Virus record (IMG/VR): IMGVR_UViG_3300044641_006011 | Location: 34,605 to 98,604 of that record | Reading direction: 5' to 3' (one strand) | Length of the DNA stretch: 64,000 nt | Source: a virus | In this document: one piece after another, positions 15,760 to 23,728 of the stretch | How positions within the stretch are numbered: the first letter of the stretch is position 1 | How the letters are laid out: each line of letters opens with the position of its first letter | Translations under genes and position numbers: made by a program | The notes under the pieces: model-generated | Told to the model about the DNA's origin: nothing | Databases searched by the model: none | What the model saw: only the letters and a program-made list of their open reading frames with translations

Positions 15760-16727
15760 ATTTTTTTCCAGTTGTTAAACTTAATTTTTGCTTCTAAACC
15801 TGTGTATGTATTTGATTTTAACACATTCATAACATTAAGTCCAGCGAGCACCATATCATTAATATCTTTTTGCTCGATGGTTGTTGGCCAAATAATTACC
15901 TTTTCACCTCTATTGATGGTTTTTTCGATTCTGATGACGATTTCTCGATTACGTGGTTCGTTATCAAAAACGTAAATATAATCGCCCCAACCAAACGACC
16001 CAATATCAACGTCGGACCCACACATAGCAACAGCATTTTGTACAAACGTGGAGTCGAAGGGTCCTTCAACGATGTAAATGGGTTTCGAAGAATCCACTTG
16101 ATCAAGACCATAAATTTTTGGTGCATCATCAGAAAGCATCACGGTAATATATTTAACAGGGTTAGGACCGAGTGCTCTTCCCTGAAAACCAATCAAGTTA
16201 TTTTCAGTATCATACATTGGTATAATAATGCGACTCTCATCTCTACCAACAGTACTGAATGTAATCTTTTGAGTATTTGTCCACTCTTTAAATTTGTGAG
16301 CAAAATAAAACTTTTCAGGATTAAGTTTTCTATTTTCTAGATATTGTTTAGAAATAGGATTCTCAGATGCTTTGGGAAGATCTAACTTTTTTTTAAAAGA
16401 TGGTTTTGTAAACTCAAACTTCGGTTCTTCAACCACAAAATTTTTGCCAGTATGTCCTTCTTTAAACTTCTCCAAAGTATATTGTTTATGAAGATTCAGA
16501 TCTATTTCTTTGAGAAAGTTATTGAATGATAAACTGGCACCACAGTTATGACACTTGAAATTGGTATTATTTTTTACGGTGTAAATATAACCTCTTGTCT
16601 TATTTTTGTTTTTTTGAGAATCGCCACAAATAGGACAACGAAAATTGTAGAGATCCGATTTGACCCTTTTAAATTTTTGTAGACGCGAAGATACTAATCC
16701 AATGTACTTAGAATCAACAAAATCCAT
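15756..16727 (-). CDS. 61: DNA primase subunit gp61-like
   Basis: A 323-residue protein. An N-terminal zinc-binding domain has FRCPICGDSQKNKNKTRGYI and FKCHNCGASL (CPxC...CxxC). A Toprim catalytic core follows (IYIVEGPFDST with the conserved Glu, then VFDNEP as the DxD-like element). This matches T4 gp61, which makes RNA primers with helicase gp41. Its position directly upstream of nrdA is cyanophage-like. The stop overlaps the nrdA start (ATGA). Confidence 0.9.
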   Translation of the reverse strand: MDFVDSKYIGLVSSRLQKFKRVKSDLYNFRCPICGDSQKNKNKTRGYIYTVKNNTNFKCHNCGASLSFNNFLKEIDLNLHKQYTLEKFKEGHTGKNFVVEEPKFEFTKPSFKKKLDLPKASENPISKQYLENRKLNPEKFYFAHKFKEWTNTQKITFSTVGRDESRIIIPMYDTENNLIGFQGRALGPNPVKYITVMLSDDAPKIYGLDQVDSSKPIYIVEGPFDSTFVQNAVAMCGSDVDIGSFGWGDYIYVFDNEPRNREIVIRIEKTINRGEKVIIWPTTIEQKDINDMVLAGLNVMNVLKSNTYTGLEAKIKFNNWKKI

Positions 16728-16739
16728 TATGAAGGGTGC

Positions 16740-17156
16740 TTATTTCAGTCTTTCTACTGTAGCAGGTGAAATACGAGGTGTCAAGAGATTAAGTGCAGGT
16801 GGAGCAAATTTAATAAAAATGGCAAGTACTGCTAAACCACCCAGTACTTGCCATCTGAATTTTGAAATACTTTCTACTTTTTCTTCTACCTTTTCTATTC
16901 TTTCACTTAATTTTTCACTTATTTGATCATGCTGCTCTTTTGATGATACTTTGATATCTTCAATCATCTTTACAATAATATTGTCTGTTCGATTACACTG
17001 CTCAATCTTTTCATTATGAATGGCAAGCATTTGACTAATATTTTGACTTGTCTCTCCTATCTTCTGAATTGCAGTATCAATGCGTTCCATCATCTGCTCA
17101 TAAACATTGATACGCTCTTCAAGTAGTGCTATTTTTGTTTCGGTGGATGATGGGAA
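16740..17156 (-). CDS. coiled-coil protein with C-terminal membrane helix
   Basis: A 138-residue protein from MFPSSTETKIALLEER. The start was chosen because the previous gene's stop lies 5 bases before this ATG. Residues ~5-95 form long heptad-like helices, followed by one membrane helix (WQVLGGLAVLAIFIKF) and a short tail. It looks like a tail-anchored coiled coil. Spanin-like or membrane-remodelling roles are possible but not shown. Confidence 0.6.
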   Translation of the reverse strand, partial: FPSSTETKIALLEERINVYEQMMERIDTAIQKIGETSQNISQMLAIHNEKIEQCNRTDNIIVKMIEDIKVSSKEQHDQISEKLSERIEKVEEKVESISKFRWQVLGGLAVLAIFIKFAPPALNLLTPRISPATVERLK

Positions 17157-17163
17157 CATTGTT

Positions 17164-17361
17164 TTATTGTCGTGGTTTTCTTCTTTGCATTTTAGCAAGA
17201 TCTTTAAAGAAAGGATTCCAATTTCTTCTTCTTCCTCTTCTCAAATCAACTGGGGGGTCATCCCCTGCTTCTTGTGTTCCAGCAATTTGTCCAGAACCCA
17301 AGGTCATTCCACCTTCTTCTTTTAAAATTTTAATAATAGAAATTACTTTATCAATATCCAT
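17164..17361 (-). CDS. small virion-type protein with IAGTQEAGDDPPV motif
   Basis: A 65-residue protein starting MDIDKVISIIKILKEEGG. The start at 17361 overlaps the stop of the upstream gene (TAATG), so the longer frame is not needed. The middle GMTLGSGQIAGTQEAGDDPP looks like a tag found on cyanophage structural proteins. The tail is very basic (RRGRRRNW, MQRRKPRQ). Function unknown. Confidence 0.55.
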   Translation of the reverse strand: MDIDKVISIIKILKEEGGMTLGSGQIAGTQEAGDDPPVDLRRGRRRNWNPFFKDLAKMQRRKPRQ

Positions 17362-17735
17362 TAAATTTCTTGTAGTTGTTTTAAACAATTTTCATCATAT
17401 TCAATATTATTAATATCTCGACTAATAGGATATTCTGGAATCCTATTTAAAAATATTAAAAAACTTTTTATGATTGACCACAAATCTTTTTCTAAATTAT
17501 AAAACAGTAATGGAATAGTAGCTTCATTAAAAACATTAAATAAAACAATTAAATGGTTAAGAATTAAATGGGACTTTAGAACGCCAGTATTTTTATATCT
17601 TTTTATCAATCTTTTTACATACTTAATTCTTTTCAAGTCGTCTTCAAAATCTTCCCTAGTAACAGACTGAGGATTATCATAGAATTTTATCGCAAAGAGC
17701 ATATAATTGCTCTCATTCAATTCATCAAATCTCAT
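17361..17735 (-). CDS. helical protein, unknown (tail/head accessory candidate)
   Basis: A 124-residue, mainly helical soluble protein (FDDLKRIKYVKRLIKRY; HLILNHLIVLFNVF). It starts 7 bases after the upstream structural gene stops. Helical proteins of this size are common in phage head-tail regions. No enzymatic motif is seen. Confidence 0.55.
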   Translation of the reverse strand: MRFDELNESNYMLFAIKFYDNPQSVTREDFEDDLKRIKYVKRLIKRYKNTGVLKSHLILNHLIVLFNVFNEATIPLLFYNLEKDLWSIIKSFLIFLNRIPEYPISRDINNIEYDENCLKQLQEI

Positions 17736-17741
17736 ATATTA

Positions 17742-18302
17742 TCAACTATCTGGATATCTAGAGTCGTCAGCAGCGTCACCAGTAATCATACTTCCAGCAA
17801 CAAGAGTTTCTGTCTTAACTCTCAGATTTCCGTGCATATCATTATAAGTTGTAACTCCAACCCATCCAGCATGAGCAGGTGCATACTTACGTGCATTACC
17901 TGCTGCTGCATTTGCAACTGCTTGCTCGGTGGTATCTACACCAAATACCGCAGAAAATCTATTTGATTTTACATCTGGTGCAAAATACTGACCATCTTCT
18001 AAAGTATATTTTGGTTTTTGAGTTATAGTGTAAGCAACTCCAACAGTTGCTCCAAAACCAACGGTTCCTATTCCGGTGATGAATTGGGTTGAACCAATTG
18101 ATAGTATAGTAGCAGAAGTTATTCCACTAATTACTGCTTGACCGTAAGTAGCTCCAATACCAATTACAAGAATATCTCCGGTAGAAATACCAGCGGTTAC
18201 AAAAGTTGTGCCACTACCGGTTACCGTTTCCGTAGCAAGATTGATTGTTATAGTTCCAGTAAGACCCGTGCTTAAAGAATCTTTATTGCCCCAAAGAGAC
18301 AT
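17742..18302 (-). CDS. virion structural protein, unknown
   Basis: A 186-residue protein starting MSLWGNKDSLS. Residues ~12-100 are Gly/Thr/Ile beta-rich repeats (TGSGTTFVTAGISTGDILVI), followed by VDTTEQAVANAAAGNARKYA and AGWVGVTTYNDMHGNLRVKTETL. This composition is typical of phage head/neck decoration proteins. A late box and terminator lie just upstream. Confidence 0.6.
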   Translation of the reverse strand: MSLWGNKDSLSTGLTGTITINLATETVTGSGTTFVTAGISTGDILVIGIGATYGQAVISGITSATILSIGSTQFITGIGTVGFGATVGVAYTITQKPKYTLEDGQYFAPDVKSNRFSAVFGVDTTEQAVANAAAGNARKYAPAHAGWVGVTTYNDMHGNLRVKTETLVAGSMITGDAADDSRYPDS

Positions 18303-18331
18303 GTTTTCTACCTATAATTTCTTTATATTGA

Positions 18332-18339
18332 TATTTATA
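18332..18339 (-). promoter_or_regulatory. T4-type late promoter box TATAAATA
   Basis: An exact box 30 bases before the MSLWGNK gene and directly after the T-tract of the terminator at 18343-18371. Confidence 0.7.
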
Positions 18340-18342
18340 AAA

Positions 18343-18371
18343 AAAGGAGACCTTTACTTTTTGTCTCCTTT
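18343..18371 (-). terminator. intrinsic terminator
   Basis: A 9-bp stem AAAGGAGAC / GTCTCCTTT followed by a T-tract on the minus strand. The stop codon of the 54-residue gene lies in the loop. Confidence 0.8.
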
Positions 18372-18518
18372 GCGTAAAACAACTCTTAAAAAATGTGTTG
18401 TTAAATCTAGTAATCCATTTTCTTCAAATCTTTTTGTTTTTGCCAACCACTCAGAGGCAGTTAGTAATAGACCGAGAACAATGGTTACTCCCCAATTAGT
18501 TACAAAACAAGTAATCAT
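18354..18518 (-). CDS. short membrane-associated protein
   Basis: A 54-residue frame with MITCFVTNWGVTIVLGLLL and a basic tail (LRVVLRKGDKK). One hydrophobic helix near the N-terminus. The ATG overlaps the stop of the 57-residue gene (ATGA), and the stop lies in the terminator. Confidence 0.6.
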   Translation of the reverse strand: MITCFVTNWGVTIVLGLLLTASEWLAKTKRFEENGLLDLTTHFLRVVLRKGDKK

Positions 18519-18688
18519 GTTTGTGGTTTAAAGAGGTTATCCTTAACCAATTCATAAACAACATCATCAATGCTATTGTCCGTTGACTTAACATACTTGG
18601 CAAGCAACTCAAGAACTAAGTTCTTAACCGCCGGATGTGTTGCAATTTGAATAAGAAGTGGTTTTACCACTGCTACTACTGCGCCCAT
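18515..18688 (-). CDS. short helical protein
   Basis: A 57-residue frame (MGAVVAVVKPLLIQIATHPA ... DDVVYELVKDNLFKPQT) with a strong Shine-Dalgarno (GGAGG, 5 bases before the ATG). It has an amphipathic or membrane-touching N-terminus. It is coupled to the next small gene by ATGA. Confidence 0.6.
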   Translation of the reverse strand: MGAVVAVVKPLLIQIATHPAVKNLVLELLAKYVKSTDNSIDDVVYELVKDNLFKPQT

Positions 18689-18721
18689 GATGACCTCCGT
18701 ATAGAGAGTATCCTGTCCTAT

Positions 18722-20071
18722 TTATCTGTATCTACGTCTTTTGTTTGCTGGATTGTGTGATGATCTTGCCCAGTCTGAATCAGACATAGATCCATATCTT
18801 GGATCATCTGACACTGAAGGTCTACGTCTTACTGGCCTTTGACTTCTTGATCTCCAATCACCTGCTTCTCTTGCTCTATTATTATTAGTGTCCTCATCAC
18901 CTTCATAAACTAATTCACCTTCCGGTTCATAAGACATGTTAAGACCTCTTGCCCTTAAAGCATTTTTTACAAGATTAATTTTTGTTTTCAAAGGTCTTGT
19001 ATCTTCTTTTTTCTGATCATCACATCCACATTCTGCGGATTCTTTTTGAACCTTTTCTGGAAGACCTTCATGTGATGTTGATGCAAAATCACGAAGTTGT
19101 TTTTCTGTCATGGAATCATACATTTCACGGGCAGCGCCTTTTAATTTTGAAGGGTCTGTTTTACCTCTTTTTGCAGAAAGAGCTGCACCAGCTGCTTGCT
19201 GTTGATTAACGCTTACTGACATTTCAAGAACAGTTTCTTCACTTACTTCTGGACCAACAGTAACACAACTTTTATTATCTTTTTTTATATCAATTATTCT
19301 ATCTTTTTTAGTTTTTCCCTCTACTTCAAAGAGATATTCAAATGCTTCTTTACGAACTTTTTTTTTACCACCCATTTGATCATTACCAGTGGCTCCAGCA
19401 ATAACATCACCACGAGTTACTCTGTTATATGGGGGATAATTATTGGCAAGATTTCCGTCATTCTTCAATCCTTTACCAGACTTAACTTTTGCAGTATTTT
19501 CACCTTTTGTCTTTTCTTCATCAGAATCCCTATCATATTCTGTCATTTCAACAGAAGAAATATTTGGATTTGCACGAAGTTCTGAAATTTTCGAACGAGT
19601 TGCATCGCGAGTATAGGTATTTCCAGTTTTCTTATCAGTTACTCTAATATGATACAGTCTTTCACCTTCCTTATTTACTTTAGTGTAAAGTTCTTGTAGA
19701 TATTCATTCTCAACGTCAACCTCTTCATTAGTAACACCTTCAACAAAAACTTTATTGAGAGCCACAAGTAATGATTCCTTTACAATATCGCTGACTTCAA
19801 ACTGTTCTGCAGATACTGTTGGTTGAGGCATAAGTTTTTTTATTGCAATTGCCTTAACTGCAGAAGGTGCAGGAGATGACTTAAGTTTTTGCTGATATTT
19901 TTGAGCAACTTGAGCAGGATTTAAATTGGTGTTTGGACCTAATTCCTTTTTAACTTTATATTTTACATCAGAAACAAGTTGTGATGCTGCCTTTTCAATA
20001 TCACTGTCGCCAGCGGCATGACCGCGATGAGGAGCAACTCTTTCATTTTCCTCAAAAAATTTCTTATTCAT
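18722..20071 (-). CDS. large putative internal virion protein with DUF3008-like segment
   Basis: A 449-residue, Lys/Glu-rich protein. Residues ~285-340 (QQQAAGAALSAKRGKTD, REMYDSMTEKQLRDFAST, GLPEKVQKE) match the small bacterial DUF3008 family, here embedded in a larger protein. A CGCDDQKK cysteine pair follows. NMSYEPEGELV is shared with the 494-residue gene at 10563-12047. The C-terminus is Arg-rich (RPVRRRPS; NKRRRYR). It lies between structural-type genes and the nucleotidyltransferase. A virion-internal role is inferred from the shared segment and composition. Confidence 0.5.
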   Translation of the reverse strand: MNKKFFEENERVAPHRGHAAGDSDIEKAASQLVSDVKYKVKKELGPNTNLNPAQVAQKYQQKLKSSPAPSAVKAIAIKKLMPQPTVSAEQFEVSDIVKESLLVALNKVFVEGVTNEEVDVENEYLQELYTKVNKEGERLYHIRVTDKKTGNTYTRDATRSKISELRANPNISSVEMTEYDRDSDEEKTKGENTAKVKSGKGLKNDGNLANNYPPYNRVTRGDVIAGATGNDQMGGKKKVRKEAFEYLFEVEGKTKKDRIIDIKKDNKSCVTVGPEVSEETVLEMSVSVNQQQAAGAALSAKRGKTDPSKLKGAAREMYDSMTEKQLRDFASTSHEGLPEKVQKESAECGCDDQKKEDTRPLKTKINLVKNALRARGLNMSYEPEGELVYEGDEDTNNNRAREAGDWRSRSQRPVRRRPSVSDDPRYGSMSDSDWARSSHNPANKRRRYR

Positions 20072-20087
20072 TGGGAGATTTTTTTAA

Positions 20088-21392
20088 TTACTTACTTTTC
20101 CTATACTTATTTATGAAATTCAATCCAAAATTCTTTTGACCAAAAGCTAAATTTTCTTTATCAAGTTCTGAACCAGGTGTTTGTTGTGCGACGTATTTTA
20201 AATATCCAACTGTACCAACTAATGTATTTGGTTTTCCAGGAAGTCTCATTTTACTATTTACAGATTTTTCTTGATAAGATTCCTTTACATCTTTAATCCA
20301 AGACTTAAACATAATGTTATCTTCAGTTACACAAATAAGATAATTAGTTCCTCTGCGAATAATTTTTCCAACCAATCCCGTATTTAAATTTTCAACTAAT
20401 TCACCTACTTGATATATTCTTTCATGAATATAATTTTCTCTAAGATTTTTCCAGTCAAGTTTTGGTGCTATTTTCCAAACTTCAACAACCTCGTCTTGAA
20501 TTCCCATTGATTGACGAACAGTATTAAAAATATCACGAATTTCTTTTGGTCTCATTTCTGCAGGCATTCCAGAGCGAAAAGTTTTAAAGTCATTTTCTGC
20601 AGCAGCAAGTCTCATTCTTGAAGCAGAAAAGTCTTCAGCTTTATCAGAATCTGCGTCCTTTTCACCAATTGGCATTACTTCTATAGTATCAAATTGATAA
20701 AGATTACCATTATAACCATTAGTCAATTTTTCAAATTCTTTTACTCTATTAGGTCCACCAATAATTCTTACATTTGCATATCCGTCATTATGTGCTTTTT
20801 TAAGAACATCAAAAATAGTACTTGTATTTGAATCATTTACTATTCTCTCACTATGCTGTGGAAACATTTTTCTCATTATTGATACTTTTGTATCCACATC
20901 CAATGGATCTTTATTTTTGTCCTGAGTTCTTGAAGGAACAATTACATAATCACTACCCTCAGATTCTGCCGAACTAGCAGCAGTATCCATTAATTGAAGA
21001 TGACCAGCATGAGGAGGATTAAATCTTCCGTATGCAATGGTTAGAGTTCCTTTTGTTTTTTCTACAGGAAGATAATTTGTTGGAGTTGTCTCTTGAGGAA
21101 CTGTTGTTTGTTCTGGAGAGGATCCCTGAGTAGATTGTTGCTGAACTTGAGAGTTAGACGAATCGGTTGAAAAATAAGAAAGATTTTTTTCTTTTTCTGA
21201 TTGTGGAGAATCTTTCTCTCCTACTTTCTGGCGTTTGTTATAAAACTTTAATTCGCCATTTACCGTTTTTGCTACGAATTCTCCATTTTTATACCAACCA
21301 CCATGTTGGTCTGTATCCAAACCCATACGTTTAGCCTGTTGAATCGCTTTAGATTCTTGTGCTTCGGATAAAAATTGAAAAAATTTTTTCAT
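20088..21392 (-). CDS. nucleotidyltransferase with a T4-type capsid targeting sequence
   Basis: A 434-residue protein. It starts MKKFFQFLSE-AQ, close to the T4 internal-protein tag MKTYQEFIAE, with a prohead-protease type site (LSE/A). Residues ~115-265 are a cytidylyltransferase-like domain with GRFNPPHAGH (HxGH) at 122-131 and FSASRMR (ISxxR-like) at 255-261. A Gln/Ser/Thr linker separates tag and enzyme. The C-terminal part has a KOW/SH3-like strand set (QVGELVENLNTGLVGKII). The family transfers nucleotides to phosphate-bearing substrates. Substrate unknown. Packaging into the head is inference from the tag. Confidence 0.7.
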   Translation of the reverse strand: MKKFFQFLSEAQESKAIQQAKRMGLDTDQHGGWYKNGEFVAKTVNGELKFYNKRQKVGEKDSPQSEKEKNLSYFSTDSSNSQVQQQSTQGSSPEQTTVPQETTPTNYLPVEKTKGTLTIAYGRFNPPHAGHLQLMDTAASSAESEGSDYVIVPSRTQDKNKDPLDVDTKVSIMRKMFPQHSERIVNDSNTSTIFDVLKKAHNDGYANVRIIGGPNRVKEFEKLTNGYNGNLYQFDTIEVMPIGEKDADSDKAEDFSASRMRLAAAENDFKTFRSGMPAEMRPKEIRDIFNTVRQSMGIQDEVVEVWKIAPKLDWKNLRENYIHERIYQVGELVENLNTGLVGKIIRRGTNYLICVTEDNIMFKSWIKDVKESYQEKSVNSKMRLPGKPNTLVGTVGYLKYVAQQTPGSELDKENLAFGQKNFGLNFINKYRKSK

Positions 21393-21622
21393 TACTTATT
21401 TTTACAGATTTTAGAGATTATTTCCTTTTCGTTTACTGCTATGTATCTCAGAACATTTAATTTGATCTTTTTATATTTATTCTTTGACTTTTCTATCCTA
21501 CAAGAATTAATTTTATCTTCAAAAGTATCATTAACATATAATAAAAAGTCTTTATATCTAGAGTTTGTATTTTTTGATTTACTCTCAAATGTTTTGATAA
21601 TATCTAAAATAATAGAGTTCAT
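21392..21622 (-). CDS. small basic helical protein, unknown
   Basis: A 76-residue, Lys/Ser/Asn-rich helical protein (MNSIILDIIKTFESKSK; KKIKLNVLRYIAVNEKEI). Its stop overlaps the nucleotidyltransferase start. No family recognised. Confidence 0.55.
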   Translation of the reverse strand: MNSIILDIIKTFESKSKNTNSRYKDFLLYVNDTFEDKINSCRIEKSKNKYKKIKLNVLRYIAVNEKEIISKICKNK

Positions 21623-21624
21623 AA

Positions 21625-22866
21625 TTAACTAATCTGAAATCCCATTTTATCACCAGTTCTTGTCGGAGAACTATTTGATGATCTTAAATAAAGTCTCCTT
21701 ACAGCAGAAGATCCTCCACCAGAAGATGCGGTAATAGTTGGAATTCCTGTTCTGGCATTTATAGTAGTCTTAACATAAATTATTCTCGATTCATTCAAAT
21801 ACACATTAAATATTTTTCTAAGATTTTGATTTAACATACCAACTTTAGATTCACTTTCAATTAACTGTTCACATTTATACCTAACTTGTCCATATGTAAC
21901 TCTTTTTCTTCCAGAAAAATATCTTTTTAAAAATGGTTTCCAAGATTCATAATCGACTATTATACTCGATCCTTTTTTATTTCTAGGAGCATAATTTGTT
22001 TCCATATCTGAAATTGCAGCATTAGTCAATTCAACTCTAGTTTGTAGAAGTTGCCATCCATAAAAAGGACCTTGCTTAATACTATAATTTGATAATATTT
22101 TCAATAATTTATAAGATTCAGACATTAATAAAGCACTTGATAAATTATCTTGAACTACAGGAATTACATACTGCGGTTTAACTTGATTAGAAACTCCTTT
22201 TCCCGATTTAGCGGATATTAAATGTTCTGTTGTTCCAATTATGAGTTTATAATCATAAACTGATTGTCCAGAAGACGGAATATAAATTTTAGGTGAAGTA
22301 AGTCCTACTGTTGGTACTATTTGATTTAATATTCCTCTTTTCACACAAGCTATAGGTCCGAGTACCTCTCCAAAATCTTTCATTAACGGTCCCCAAGGGA
22401 ATCCAGTCATCTTAATGCCTTCATAATCATGAGATCCTGTTTTTACATAGTTTAAAAGTTGGTGTAGATAATCAAACAACTCTCCGTCAATATCATTTCT
22501 CAAATTCAACGAATTTATAACTGAATTGTAATAAGTTGTGGCAGAAGCATAAGTTTGACTTTCTAATCCAAAAGAACCTGGATTTAAAGAAATATAAGAC
22601 CTATCAGTTTTCTTAGGTTTTATTAAATTATCAATATTAATATAATAAATGTCGTCTCTATTAGGTAACTTAATTGCCGCTCTAGTATGAGATTTAGTTT
22701 CAGAATCAATATAAGTTATTTGAGTTCCTTCATTTAAATTGCCAATTCTAGAAAAAGTATTATTTTTATTTTTTCTATAGTAAGCAGAAGATGATTTTTT
22801 CACAGTAGATTGGTGATCACTACCTTTCCAATTTCTATTCCAATTATCAACTCCGTAACTTGCCAT
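21625..22866 (-). CDS. 413-residue protein, possible PD-(D/E)XK-like nuclease fold
   Basis: The N-terminal ~85 residues look like a small SH3-type barrel (FSRIGNLNEGTQITYID; YYINIDNLIKPKK). A central segment has VYDYKLIIG followed by EHLISAKSGKGVSNQVKP. A strand with Asp, then a strand with SxK, resembles the restriction-endonuclease core with Ser replacing the usual Glu. GFPWGPLMKDFGEVLGPIAC and RVTYGQVRYKCEQL are other conserved-looking blocks. It lies just downstream of the tRNA genes. Enzymatic activity is not established and it could be structural. Confidence 0.4.
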   Translation of the reverse strand: MASYGVDNWNRNWKGSDHQSTVKKSSSAYYRKNKNNTFSRIGNLNEGTQITYIDSETKSHTRAAIKLPNRDDIYYINIDNLIKPKKTDRSYISLNPGSFGLESQTYASATTYYNSVINSLNLRNDIDGELFDYLHQLLNYVKTGSHDYEGIKMTGFPWGPLMKDFGEVLGPIACVKRGILNQIVPTVGLTSPKIYIPSSGQSVYDYKLIIGTTEHLISAKSGKGVSNQVKPQYVIPVVQDNLSSALLMSESYKLLKILSNYSIKQGPFYGWQLLQTRVELTNAAISDMETNYAPRNKKGSSIIVDYESWKPFLKRYFSGRKRVTYGQVRYKCEQLIESESKVGMLNQNLRKIFNVYLNESRIIYVKTTINARTGIPTITASSGGGSSAVRRLYLRSSNSSPTRTGDKMGFQIS

Positions 22867-22882
22867 TTTTATTTTTATTTAG

Positions 22883-22955
22883 TGCCCGTGAGAAGATTTG
22901 AACTTCCACTGTATGGATTCTAAGTCCACCCTCTCTACCGTTGGAGTACACGGGC
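22883..22955 (-). tRNA. tRNA-Leu(UAG)-like
   Basis: A 73-base cloverleaf on the minus strand. The acceptor GCCCGTG pairs with CACGGGC and the discriminator is A. The anticodon stem GTGGA/TCCAT closes loop CTTAGAA, giving anticodon TAG (reads CUA). The T-arm is GGAAG-TTCAAAT-CTTCT. The variable region is only about 5 bases (ACAGT), although leucine tRNAs normally have a long variable arm, so the amino-acid identity is less certain than the fold. CCA is not encoded. Confidence 0.8.
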
Positions 22956-22958
22956 AAA

Positions 22959-23029
22959 TGGAGAATAGGAGAATCGAACTCCTAATAAGTGCTTGCAAAG
23001 CACCCGTTATACCGTTTAACTAATTCCCC
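22959..23029 (-). tRNA. tRNA-Ala(UGC)
   Basis: A 71-base cloverleaf on the minus strand. The acceptor GGGGAAT pairs with ATTCTCC and contains the G3:U70 pair that specifies alanine. The anticodon stem GGTGC/GCACT closes loop TTTGCAA, giving anticodon TGC. The T-arm is AGGAG-TTCGATT-CTCCT. CCA is not encoded. It is separated from the tRNA-Leu by 3 bases. Confidence 0.95.
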
Positions 23030-23046
23030 AGTAAAACCCCGAAGGG

Positions 23047-23232
23047 TCACACATCAACACCCATAATATGAGCAAAATTGCAATCAATTTCCGCAATTAC
23101 TGTGCGAATATTTAAAATTCTTTCTGGGGTATACTCGTCACTATATCCTTTTTGAGAATCAAAAAGAACTTGACGTACTGCTCCAGCAGTAGAAAGATCC
23201 ATTTTAATTGTCACTTGTTTTTGTTTAGTCAT
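23047..23232 (-). CDS. small protein, unknown
   Basis: A 61-residue protein (MTKQKQVTIKMDLSTAGAV; GYSDEYTPERILNIRTVIAE). It overlaps the mazG stop (ATGA) at the end of the long replication operon, just before the tRNAs. A beta-strand followed by a helix. No family recognised. Confidence 0.6.
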   Translation of the reverse strand: MTKQKQVTIKMDLSTAGAVRQVLFDSQKGYSDEYTPERILNIRTVIAEIDCNFAHIMGVDV

Positions 23233-23645
23233 CGATCATCAGCAGCACGGTTTTCGGAGAAATAAACATCAAACGCACCTTCAGGATAACGCTTGAGAAG
23301 TTTTTGTACATTACGAGCAACTACATCATCAATACTAACACCAAGTGCCATACATGCCTGAGCAACGTACCACATAATATCACCCAGTTCAATAATCAGG
23401 TGCTCGCGGTTGTCTTCGTTATAGGGTTTACCTTGGAAGATCATTTTCTTCACAATCTCCATAAACTCACCACCTTCAGCATTAATGCCAACAGAGGCAG
23501 TCAGAAGTCGTTCAATATTTGCACCCTTTTCATCCAGTTCAACCAAACGGTCAGAAAGAGCAAGAAAGTCTTTGGATGCGTCAGAAGTTACGGCATCCAC
23601 AAACTCAGCATACTTATCAAAATTAACGTGTTTAGCAGTTTCCAT
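23229..23645 (-). CDS. mazG: MazG-like nucleoside triphosphate pyrophosphohydrolase
   Basis: A 138-residue protein with the MazG helices: GINAEGGEFMEIVKKMIF (ExxE) and LIIELGDIMWYVAQAC (ExxD). This all-alpha family hydrolyses (d)NTPs or related nucleotides to monophosphates, using Mg bound by those acidic residues. Cyanophages often carry one. It is thought to tune host nucleotide pools, and a role in ppGpp turnover has been proposed. Its ATG overlaps the stop of the homing endonuclease gene (TAATG), a junction created by the endonuclease insertion. Confidence 0.9.
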   Translation of the reverse strand: METAKHVNFDKYAEFVDAVTSDASKDFLALSDRLVELDEKGANIERLLTASVGINAEGGEFMEIVKKMIFQGKPYNEDNREHLIIELGDIMWYVAQACMALGVSIDDVVARNVQKLLKRYPEGAFDVYFSENRAADDR

Positions 23646-23728
23646 TAAAATTTAAATCCTTCAAACGATTTTTTAGGTTTCTTGTCTTCATAATCATTAT
23701 ACTCATCATCCTGCCCACTGTCAAGTAT
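23645..23728 (-). repeat. direct repeat copy A: gp41-tail coding sequence at the end of the homing gene
   Basis: An 84-base copy encoding 27 residues plus stop, matching 24364-24447 in length and frame. Both end in FKF then TAATG. The endonuclease gene lies between the two copies. Confidence 0.8.

Noticed and set aside
22883-22955. Possible amber-suppressor tRNA
   Set aside because: The anticodon is UAG, which reads CUA (Leu). A suppressor of the UAG stop would need CUA as anticodon.
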